Origin: Pseudomonadota bacterium
Lineage (GTDB): Bacteria; Pseudomonadota; Gammaproteobacteria; Burkholderiales; Gallionellaceae
Assembly (NCBI GenBank): GCA_021847165.1
Contig: JAJZUH010000035.1
Location: 5,134 to 14,117, forward strand
Length of the DNA stretch: 8,984 bases
Direction: 5' to 3'
In this document: in pieces, positions 1-5,962 of the stretch
Layout: the number at the start of each line of letters is the position of its first letter
Position numbering within the stretch: the stretch's first letter is position 1
The notes under the pieces: model-generated
Database searches by the model: none
Seen by the model: only the letters and a program-made list of their open reading frames with translations
What the model was told of the DNA's origin: nothing
Made by a program: the position numbers and the translations under genes

Positions 1-1107
1 TACGAAGTCCTCGGCGTCAACCGCGACGCATCCGAGGAAGACATCAAGAAGGCCTATCGCAAGCTGGCGATGAAGTTCCACCCCGACCGCAACCCGGACA
101 ACCCGAAGGCGGAGGAACAGTTCAAGGAAGCGAAGGAAGCCTACGAGACCTTGTCCGACGGGCAGAAGCGCGCCGCCTACGACCAGTATGGCCACTCCGC
201 CTTCGAAGCAGGCGGCATGGGCGGCGGCAATCCGTTCGGCGCCGGCGGGGCAGCCGGTTTCGATTTCGGCGACATCTTCGGCGACATCTTCGGCGGCGGG
301 CGCGGCGGGCGCAGCCAGGCCCATCGCGGTGCCGACCTGCGCTACAACATGGAGATCACGCTGGAGGAAGCCGCGCGCGGCGCGGAGAAGCAGATCCGCA
401 TCCCCGTCATGGAAGAGTGCGAGACCTGCAGCGGTTCGGGCGCCAAACCCGGCACCAGCGCCACCACCTGCTCCACCTGCGGCGGACACGGCCAGGTGCG
501 CATGCAACAGGGCTTCTTCTCCATCCAGCAGACCTGTCCGCGTTGCCAGGGCAGCGGCAAGCAGATCAGCTCGCCCTGCAAGGATTGCCACGGCAGCGGC
601 CGGGTGAAAAAGCAGAAGACGCTGGAGATCAAGATCCCGGCCGGCATCGACAGCGGCATGCGCCTGCGCCACAGCGGCCACGGCGAAGCCGGCAGCCACG
701 GTGCGCCGCACGGCGACCTGTATGTCGAGATCCACATCAAACCGCACAGCGTGTTCCAGCGCGATGGCGACGATTTGCATTGCGAAATGCCGATCAGCTT
801 CGCCACCGCCGCACTCGGCGGCGAGATCGAGATCCCCACGCTGGATGGCGCGGCACGCATCAAGATCCCGGCCGAGACGCAAAGCGGCAAGCAGTTCCGC
901 CTGCGCGGCAAGGGCATCAAGGGCATGCGCACCCACACCCATGGCGACCTGCATTGCCATGTCGTGGTGGAAACCCCGTCCAACCTGACCGATCGGCAGA
1001 AAGAGCTGCTGCGCGAGTTCGACGCCATCAGCCAGCAGGACAGCGCCCGCCACAGCCCGCGCGCCAAGTCATGGATGGGCAAGGTGAAGGAATTCTTCGG
1101 CCAATAA
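1..1107 (+). CDS. dnaJ: Chaperone protein DnaJ (Hsp40), 5'-truncated by window edge
   Basis: Cytosolic J-domain co-chaperone that binds unfolded polypeptides and stimulates DnaK ATPase. The frame is open from base 1 (YEVLGVN), so about six residues and the start codon lie outside the window; 368 residues are visible, against about 376 for E. coli DnaJ. Visible in order: J domain (residues 1-64) with the HPD motif at 27-29; a Gly/Phe-rich linker (about 70-105) with a [10 protein letters not shown] stretch; a zinc-binding region with all four CxxCxGxG repeats ([32 protein letters not shown]; cysteines at 140/143, 157/160, 179/182, 193/196); two C-terminal beta-domains (about 205-325); and a C-terminal tail ([12 protein letters not shown]) of the kind seen in betaproteobacteria. 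With four intact zinc motifs it is DnaJ itself and not CbpA. DnaK and GrpE are commonly encoded just upstream, but that lies outside the window. Nothing appears damaged. Confidence 0.97.
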   Translation, partial: YEVLGVNRDASEEDIKKAYRKLAMKFHPDRNPDNPKAEEQFKEAKEAYETLSDGQKRAAYDQYGHSAFEAGGMGGGNPFGAGGAAGFDFGDIFGDIFGGGRGGRSQAHRGADLRYNMEITLEEAARGAEKQIRIPVMEECETCSGSGAKPGTSATTCSTCGGHGQVRMQQGFFSIQQTCPRCQGSGKQISSPCKDCHGSGRVKKQKTLEIKIPAGIDSGMRLRHSGHGEAGSHGAPHGDLYVEIHIKPHSVFQRDGDDLHCEMPISFATAALGGEIEIPTLDGAARIKIPAETQSGKQFRLRGKGIKGMRTHTHGDLHCHVVVETPSNLTDRQKELLREFDAISQQDSARHSPRAKSWMGKVKEFFGQ

Positions 1108-1127
1108 GCAACAACCGGGCTGCAATC

Positions 1128-1158
1128 TTGTGCAGCGGCGCGGCGAATTGTTTATGAT
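1128..1158 (+). promoter_or_regulatory. Possible sigma70-like promoter for lemA
   Basis: A TATGAT hexamer (1153-1158, 5 of 6 to the -10 consensus) is followed by a GC-rich stretch. The best upstream partner is TTGTGC (1128-1133), but it is a weak -35 and the spacer is 19 bases. Transcription would start near 1165 and leave a leader of about 30 bases carrying AAGGAG. This is a tentative call; lemA could also be read through from dnaJ. Confidence 0.25.
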
Positions 1159-1166
1159 TCGCCGCG
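1139..1166 (+). promoter_or_regulatory. Perfect 10-bp inverted repeat between dnaJ and lemA (hairpin or operator)
   Basis: The arms CGCGGCGAAT (1139-1148) and ATTCGCCGCG (1157-1166) are exact reverse complements around the 8-base loop TGTTTATG. It lies 32 bases after the dnaJ stop and 30 bases before the lemA start. As RNA it would be a stable hairpin, but no U-run follows (TCCTCCCC), so it is a poor intrinsic terminator on the + strand. As DNA it could be an operator, because a -10-like TATGAT (1153-1158) spans the loop and the start of the right arm. Which role applies cannot be decided from sequence alone. Confidence 0.5.
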
Positions 1167-1196
1167 TCCTCCCCAACTCGCACAAGGAGCATCGCC

Positions 1197-1766
1197 ATGG
1201 GCACCACGCTTATCCTTCTCGGCATCTGCGTCGTCGTACTGATCTATGCCGTCAGCCTGTACAACAATCTCGTCAGCCTCAAGCACGGCGTCAGCAAGGC
1301 GTGGGCCAACATCGACGTGCTGCTCAAGCAGCGCCATGACGAACTGCCCAAGCTGGTCGAGGTATGCAAGCAATACAAGCAATTCGAACAGGAGACCCTG
1401 CAGCGGGTGATCGCCGCACGTTCCCAGGTACAGGCCGCACGCGAGGGTCAGGACATCGAGGCGCTGGGCAAGGCGGAAGGCGCCATGCGCGCCAGCCTCG
1501 GCGGACTATTCGCAGTGGCCGAGGCCTATCCGGAACTGAAGACCAACCAGAACTTCATGCAGCTGCAGACGCGCATCACCGGCCTGGAGAACGGCATCGC
1601 CGACCGCCGCGAGCTGTATAACGATTCGGTGAACATCTACAACGTGGGTATCGAACAGTTCCCCGCCGTGCTCATCGCCAACATGTTTGCCTATGGCGCA
1701 AAACCGTTGCTGGAATTCTCCGCTGCCGAAAAGGCCGATGTGGATATGAAATCCCTGTTCAGCTAA
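1197..1766 (+). CDS. lemA: LemA family protein
   Basis: A 189-residue inner-membrane-anchored helical protein of the LemA family, whose molecular role is not established. One N-terminal transmembrane segment (about residues 3-21, LILLGICVVVLIYAVSLYN) leads into a long helical domain. The family pattern is clear: YNNLVSLKHGV (22-32), AWANIDVLLKQRHDELPKLVE (36-55), ARSQVQAAR (74-82), YPELKTNQNF (111-120), RRELYNDSVNIYN (137-149) and the FP motif (155-156). Length is typical for the family. The start ATG has AAGGAG at 1184-1189 with good spacing. The gene lies 89 bases after dnaJ and heads a cluster with a probable outer-membrane protein and a GIDE-domain membrane protein; LemA and GIDE-type proteins are known to be neighbours in other bacteria. 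No signature links it to the unrelated two-component sensor formerly also called LemA (GacS). Confidence 0.93.
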   Translation: MGTTLILLGICVVVLIYAVSLYNNLVSLKHGVSKAWANIDVLLKQRHDELPKLVEVCKQYKQFEQETLQRVIAARSQVQAAREGQDIEALGKAEGAMRASLGGLFAVAEAYPELKTNQNFMQLQTRITGLENGIADRRELYNDSVNIYNVGIEQFPAVLIANMFAYGAKPLLEFSAAEKADVDMKSLFS

Positions 1767-1883
1767 ATTAAGGGAATCCCCTAGGCTGCGACGGAAACTT
1801 AAATGGAACCTGCCGCTCTGATCTCTGCCTGTGCGGGCGCAGCCCGGATGGGCCACTCTTTAAAACCGAAAGGATTACGCATC

Positions 1884-2600
1884 ATGAAGAAACTGTTCGC
1901 TTTGCTCTGCACCCTGGGAATCGCCCAGACTGCCTCGGCAGCCAATATTTCCACTCTGGGAGCCTTGTCGCAACCCGAATTCCGCACGCTATCCGAGGAC
2001 CTCGGCGCAGCCTTGAGCTACAAGCCCGTCACGCCGGCAGCCCCGCTGGGCACGACCGGATTCGACATGGGGATCGAAGTCACCCAGACGGACATGTCCA
2101 AAAGTTCGCAGATCTGGAGCAAGGCCACCGGTGGCGGCAGCCCGATCAACAACCTGTACATCCCCAAGCTGCACATCGACAAGGGACTGCCCTTCGGCAT
2201 CGATGTCGCCGCGTTCTACTCCAAGGTCCCGACCACCAACATCTCGCTCTACGGCGGCGAACTGCGCTACGCCATCCTCGACGGCGGCGTCACCCAGCCC
2301 GCAGTGGCGATCCGCGGCTCCTTCACCAAGCTGAGCGGCATCAACCAGTTGTCGCTGGACACCAAGGGTATCGATCTCTCCATCTCCAAGGGCTTTGCCA
2401 TGTTCACGCCCTACGCCGGCATCGGCCAGGTCTGGGTCAACAGCACCGCCAACGGCGTCAACCTGGCTGCGGAAAGCTTCACCCAGGGCAAGGTGTTCGT
2501 TGGCGCCAACCTGAATCTCGGTTTCAGCAACCTGGCAGCCGAAGTGGACAAGACCGGCGGCATCCAGTCGATCAGCATGAAACTGGGTTTCCGTTTCTGA
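1884..2600 (+). CDS. Exported protein, probable outer-membrane beta-barrel, function unknown
   Basis: 238 residues. The start at 1884 was preferred over an in-frame ATG at 1803 because it has AAAGGA at 1869-1874 and opens directly with a clean signal peptide (MKKLFALLCTLGIAQTASA, predicted cut after residue 19). The upstream 27 codons have no ribosome binding site and would bury the signal. The mature protein is rich in Gly, Ser, Thr and Asn, with short alternating hydrophobic/polar strands such as IDLSISKGFAMFTPYAGIGQ (163-182) and KVFVGANLNLGFSNLAAEV (203-221). It ends in SMKLGFRF: a terminal Phe after an amphipathic strand is the usual recognition signal of Bam-assembled outer-membrane beta-barrels. 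No cysteines remain in the mature part. I do not recognise a named family. It sits between lemA and the GIDE-domain gene, 117 bases after lemA and 39 before the next start, so joint transcription with the GIDE-domain gene is likely. Confidence 0.8.
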   Translation: MKKLFALLCTLGIAQTASAANISTLGALSQPEFRTLSEDLGAALSYKPVTPAAPLGTTGFDMGIEVTQTDMSKSSQIWSKATGGGSPINNLYIPKLHIDKGLPFGIDVAAFYSKVPTTNISLYGGELRYAILDGGVTQPAVAIRGSFTKLSGINQLSLDTKGIDLSISKGFAMFTPYAGIGQVWVNSTANGVNLAAESFTQGKVFVGANLNLGFSNLAAEVDKTGGIQSISMKLGFRF

Positions 2601-2639
2601 CCTGACGCCTCCGCTGCGCGTGACACCAAGAGGACGTCG

Positions 2640-3542
2640 ATGCTGACCACCCTCCGCCGCGAATACGCGCAGCTCATCACCTCCGGCGGGCAGCTCCTGC
2701 TGTTGCTCGTCGGCTTCAAACTTGAATCGCGTACCGGATGGCTGTGGTGCCTGGGCATCATGGCTGTCGTCAGTTTGCTCGCCTGGTATTCCACCCTGTA
2801 TCGCCTGCGCACCATCAGCGGCACCCCCACCTCGCGCATCGGCTCGGCTGCGCAAGGCTACGTCGAGCTGACCGGGCGCGGCGCAGCGCACGGCGTGCCC
2901 ATCCTTTCCAGATATTCCAACCTGCCCTGCCTGTGGTGCCGCTACAAGATGGAACGCAAGCGCAGCGACAACAAGGGCTGGCATACCGAAGAACAAGGCG
3001 TGAACAGTGCGCCTTTCCTCATCGACGACGGCAGCGGCAAATGCGTGGTCGACCCGCAAGGCGCGGAAGTGATCACCCGGCACAAGGACAGCTGGACTTC
3101 GGGCGATTATCGCTATACCGAATGGCGCCTGCTCGATATCGACGATATCTACGTGCTGGGGGAATTCAAGACGGTGGGCGGCAGCAATACCGCGCTCACG
3201 CAGGACGAGCTGGTAAAGCAGGTGCTGTCGGAATGGAAGATGGACAACGCCGACCTGCTCAAGCGCTTCGACCTCGACAACAACGGCGTACTCGACATGC
3301 GGGAATGGATGCTGGCGCGTTCGGCCGCAAAACGCGAAGCCGAAAAACGCCTGAACGAAGCACTCGCGGCGCCGGATATCAACTTCATGCTGCAGCCACG
3401 CGATGGCCGGCTGTTTCTCATCAGCAATCTCGACCAGGACAAACTGGCCACCCGCTACAAGCGCTGGGCGTGGGCACATATCGCCATCCTGTTTGGCGCC
3501 CTGAGCGGCCTGGCCTGGCTGTTGCGGCTGCCATCCCCCTGA
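2640..3542 (+). CDS. Membrane protein with GIDE-like domain and EF-hand, no RING finger
   Basis: 300 residues, ATG preceded by AAGAGGA (2628-2634). Two N-terminal hydrophobic segments (about 17-29 and 33-50) and one near the C-terminus (about 278-296, AHIAILFGALSGLAWLL) flank a soluble region. Residues about 58-180 resemble the GIDE domain of membrane E3 ligases (MULAN/MAPL) and its bacterial relatives: GxVELTGRGAAHGVPILSRY-like start, the NLPCLWCRYK segment (94-103), GWHTEEQ (113-119), PFLIDDGSGKCVVDP (125-139) and ERRL/EWRLLD-type strand (161-166). The C-terminal RING finger of the eukaryotic enzymes is absent (only four Cys in all: 37, 97, 100, 135), so ubiquitin-ligase activity should not be inferred. 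Instead, residues 211-222 (DLDNNGVLDMRE) form a complete canonical EF-hand loop followed by a charged helix (ARSAAKREAEKRLNEAL). The gene follows the beta-barrel gene by 39 bases. GIDE assignment is by pattern recognition; the EF-hand is direct. Confidence 0.8.
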   Translation: MLTTLRREYAQLITSGGQLLLLLVGFKLESRTGWLWCLGIMAVVSLLAWYSTLYRLRTISGTPTSRIGSAAQGYVELTGRGAAHGVPILSRYSNLPCLWCRYKMERKRSDNKGWHTEEQGVNSAPFLIDDGSGKCVVDPQGAEVITRHKDSWTSGDYRYTEWRLLDIDDIYVLGEFKTVGGSNTALTQDELVKQVLSEWKMDNADLLKRFDLDNNGVLDMREWMLARSAAKREAEKRLNEALAAPDINFMLQPRDGRLFLISNLDQDKLATRYKRWAWAHIAILFGALSGLAWLLRLPSP

Positions 3543-3563
3543 CCCATGCCCCCGGGCGAATAA

Positions 3564-3592
3564 CCCCATAGAGTTTGTTGTAACTGCGGGGA
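3564..3592 (+). promoter_or_regulatory. Possible hairpin covering the ribosome binding site of the GGDEF-EAL gene
   Basis: CCCC (3564-3567) can pair with GGGG (3588-3591), and AGTT (3572-3575) with AACT (3582-3585), around a TGTTGT loop with a small asymmetric internal loop. The GGGGA Shine-Dalgarno (3588-3592, four bases before the ATG) would be locked in the outer stem. The two stems are only four base pairs each, so this may be chance. Confidence 0.25.
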
Positions 3593-3596
3593 ATTC

Positions 3597-5888
3597 ATGA
3601 AAGAATCGCCCACAGTTATGAACGGCTCCACCGAAATCCCCTCCCCGACCTGTGCCACCGGCGTCACAGCCGTTGAATACAGCACGCTATCCGCCACGGA
3701 GCAGGAAAAGATCCTGCACCTGCAGCAGGCCATCCTCGAATCGGTCGCGCGCGGCGGAGAAACCACAGCCTTGATAGACCAGCTGTGCCGGCTGGTGGAA
3801 CAGTTGCTTCCGAATTCCGTCGGCTCGGTCATGTTGCTGAACGAGTCGCGCGAACTGCTGAACGTCTATGCTGCGCCAAGCGTTCCGCCCGAGGGAATCA
3901 GCCAGCTGAACGGCCTCCGCCCCGGCCCCGGCGGCGGCTCGTGCGGCAATGCCGTCTTCCGCAAGGAACCGCAGTTCGTCGAAAATACCTACACCGATCC
4001 GCGCTGGCAGAACCTGCGCCAGCTCGCCTACGATTTCAATCTCTGCGCCTGCTGGTCGATGCCGATCTTCTCGGCGCAGGGCGAAGTGATCGGCTCCTTC
4101 GCACTGTCCAGCTTCGAGCACCGTCTGCCCAGCGACTTCCACCGCAAACTGCTCGAAATCGGGGCATCCATCGTCGGAATCGCGCTCGAACGCAGCAAGA
4201 CGCAGGAATCGCTGCGGCTCTTCGAGAAAGTGTACGAGGGCAGCGAAGAAGGTTTCATGATCACCGACCTGAACCAGCGCATCCTTTCGGTGAACCGCGC
4301 TTTCTGCAAGGTGTTCGGTTACGACCCCGAGGAGGTCATCGGCGCAACGCCGAGGAAACTGGCCTCCGGCCATCACGACAAGTCGTTCTACACGGCAATG
4401 TGGGAGAGCATCGAGGTCTTCGGCCACTGGCGCGGCGAAATATGGAACCGGCGCAAGAACGGCGAGGTGTTCCCGGAATGGCTGTCCGTCTCGTCCGTCA
4501 AGGACGCCACCGGGAAAACGACCCACTATGTCGCCATCTTCAGCGACATCAGCGAACGCAAGAATGCCGAGGCGCAGATCCAGTACCTGTCGTCGCATGA
4601 CCCGCTGACCGACCTGCCCAATCGCATCCTGTTCAAGGACCGCCTGGAAAATGCCCTGGCCCATGCCGAGCGCACGCAAAGCCGTGTCGCGCTGCTCACC
4701 GTCGACCTCGACAATTTCAAGCTGTTCAACGACTCGCTCGGCCATGCCGTGGGCGATACGCTGCTGCGCAATGTCGCCGCCCGGCTCAAGGCCTGCGTGC
4801 GGACGACCGACACCGTCAGCAGGCAGGGCGGCGACGAATTCCTGATCGCGCTGGCCGACCTGCCCGACAGCGATACCGTCGGCACGATCGCGCAGCACAT
4901 CCTCGATCAGGTCGCCAAGCCCCTGGACATGGAAGGGAGTCCCCTGTCGCTATCCTGCTCCATCGGCATTGCCGTCTATCCCGATGATGGCGAGAACTAC
5001 GACATCCTGCTCAAGAAAGCCTCTCTGGCCCTGTATTCGGCCAAGGCGGCCGGACGCAACGCGTGCCACTTCTTTACCGAGCGGATGAACAGCGACAGCC
5101 TCGAACACCTGCGCATCGCCCACAACCTGCGTCACGCGGTGCAGCACGACGAGTTCGTATTGCATTACCAGCCGCAAATCGACCTCGGCAGCGGACAACT
5201 GATCGGCGCCGAAGCGCTCATCCGCTGGAATCACCCGACCGAAGGGCTAATCCCCCCGGGGCGCTTCATTTCCGTGGCGGAGCAGACCGGCCTCATCGTG
5301 CCGATGGGTGAATGGGCGCTCAACGAGGCATGCAAACAAGCGGTCAGCTGGCAGCGCAGCGGCCGGCCTCCGCTCATGGTGGCAGTGAATGTGTCGGCCG
5401 TGCAGTTCAGGCGCGGCAACATGGAGCAGTCGATACGCAAGGCCATCGCCGCCAGCGGCCTGGATCCGACCCTGCTGGAGATCGAGCTCACCGAATCGGT
5501 CCTGCTGCACGACATGGAATACATGCTCGGCCTGATCAAGCGCCTCAAGGAAATCGGCATCACCCTTGCCATCGACGATTTCGGCACCGGCTATTCGAGC
5601 CTTGCCTACCTGAAGAAATTCAAGGCTGACCGCCTGAAGATAGACCAGTCCTTTGTGCGCGACATGGCGGACGACCCGGACGACGCCGCAATCGTGCACG
5701 CGATCATCCAGATGGGCCGCACCCTCAATCTGCGCACCATCGCCGAAGGGGTCGAAACCGAAAAGCAGGCCGATCTCCTGCGCTCCTTGGCATGCAACGA
5801 AGTGCAGGGCTACCACTTCGCGCGGCCGATGCCGGCCGATGCCTTTTCCCGCTTCCTCGACACCTATCGCCCCGTTGCACGCAAGTGA
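3597..5888 (+). CDS. GAF-PAS-GGDEF-EAL cyclic-di-GMP turnover protein
   Basis: 763 residues, predicted cytosolic: no signal peptide or transmembrane segment. The start has GGGGA at 3588-3592. Domains: GAF (about 36-200, with CWSMPIFSAQGEVIGSFAL), PAS (about 205-325, with IWNRRKNGEVFPEWLSVSS and the closing FSDISERK), GGDEF (about 328-495) and EAL (about 505-760). The cyclase site is intact (DLDNFKLFND at 370-379; GGDEF at 411-415) and is preceded at the correct five-residue distance by an RxxD product-inhibition site (R402, D405). The phosphodiesterase motifs are also present: EAL 539-541, N598, ELTES 630-634, DDFGTG 660-665, K681, EGVE 717-720 and the QGYHFARPM segment. One deviation is Ser476 in KKASLALYSAK, where Asp is usual. 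It therefore looks able to make GTP into c-di-GMP and to hydrolyse it to pGpG, with direction set by GAF/PAS input of unknown ligand. It follows the GIDE-domain gene by 54 bases; cotranscription is possible but not shown. Confidence 0.96.
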   Translation: MKESPTVMNGSTEIPSPTCATGVTAVEYSTLSATEQEKILHLQQAILESVARGGETTALIDQLCRLVEQLLPNSVGSVMLLNESRELLNVYAAPSVPPEGISQLNGLRPGPGGGSCGNAVFRKEPQFVENTYTDPRWQNLRQLAYDFNLCACWSMPIFSAQGEVIGSFALSSFEHRLPSDFHRKLLEIGASIVGIALERSKTQESLRLFEKVYEGSEEGFMITDLNQRILSVNRAFCKVFGYDPEEVIGATPRKLASGHHDKSFYTAMWESIEVFGHWRGEIWNRRKNGEVFPEWLSVSSVKDATGKTTHYVAIFSDISERKNAEAQIQYLSSHDPLTDLPNRILFKDRLENALAHAERTQSRVALLTVDLDNFKLFNDSLGHAVGDTLLRNVAARLKACVRTTDTVSRQGGDEFLIALADLPDSDTVGTIAQHILDQVAKPLDMEGSPLSLSCSIGIAVYPDDGENYDILLKKASLALYSAKAAGRNACHFFTERMNSDSLEHLRIAHNLRHAVQHDEFVLHYQPQIDLGSGQLIGAEALIRWNHPTEGLIPPGRFISVAEQTGLIVPMGEWALNEACKQAVSWQRSGRPPLMVAVNVSAVQFRRGNMEQSIRKAIAASGLDPTLLEIELTESVLLHDMEYMLGLIKRLKEIGITLAIDDFGTGYSSLAYLKKFKADRLKIDQSFVRDMADDPDDAAIVHAIIQMGRTLNLRTIAEGVETEKQADLLRSLACNEVQGYHFARPMPADAFSRFLDTYRPVARK

Positions 5889-5891
5889 GTC

Positions 5892-5929
5892 TTGCCGGCG
5901 GAATCGCAATGCCGGCGGCATCCCGGCAT
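5892..5929. repeat. Overlapping small inverted and direct repeats in the convergent intergenic region
   Basis: ATGCCGG (5909-5915) and CCGGCAT (5923-5929) form a 7-bp stem with a 7-base loop. A competing smaller stem pairs ATGCC (5909-5913) with GGCAT (5917-5921). A direct repeat TGCCGGCGG occurs at 5893-5901 and 5910-5918. No T-run follows on either strand, so these are not canonical intrinsic terminators, but they lie exactly between two convergent genes and may stall polymerase or protect 3' ends. Confidence 0.45.
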
Positions 5930-5936
5930 ATCCGCC

Positions 5937-5962
5937 CCGTCACCTCATGACGGCTATTTCTT
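5937..5962 (+). terminator. Weak candidate intrinsic terminator after the GGDEF-EAL gene
   Basis: CCGTCA (5937-5942) pairs with TGACGG (5948-5953) around the loop CCTCA, followed on the + strand by the pyrimidine-rich CTATTTCTTC. The stem is only 6 bp and the T-tract is interrupted, so efficiency is uncertain. Its right arm ends at the base before the uup stop codon. On the - strand no T-run follows. Confidence 0.4.

Noticed and set aside
1197..1766. LemA as the GacS-type sensor kinase of the same historical name
   Set aside because: The protein is 189 residues with no histidine kinase or receiver motifs; it matches the unrelated LemA helical family.
1834..1853. GC-rich competing hairpins in the leader of the beta-barrel gene (CGGGC-GCA-GCCCG and GCCC-GGAT-GGGC), considered as a riboswitch or thermosensor
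   Set aside because: The stems are only 4-5 bp, no known riboswitch core is recognisable, and the Shine-Dalgarno is not paired.
1803..1883. Upstream in-frame start for the beta-barrel gene
   Set aside because: There is no Shine-Dalgarno at 1803, and the extra 27 residues would displace the signal peptide; ATG 1884 has AAAGGA and starts the signal directly.
2640..3542. Annotation of the GIDE-domain protein as an E3 ubiquitin ligase
   Set aside because: There is no RING finger: only four cysteines in the protein, none arranged as a C3HC4 motif.
1989..3569. Long open frame on the - strand (526 codons) opposite the beta-barrel and GIDE-domain genes
   Set aside because: It mirrors two well-supported + strand genes, spans their boundary, shows low-complexity composition and no domain; long antisense frames are expected in GC-rich coding DNA.
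3687..4898. Open frame on the - strand (403 codons) opposite the GAF-PAS-GGDEF region
   Set aside because: It lies wholly inside a gene with intact catalytic motifs and looks like a codon-bias artefact.
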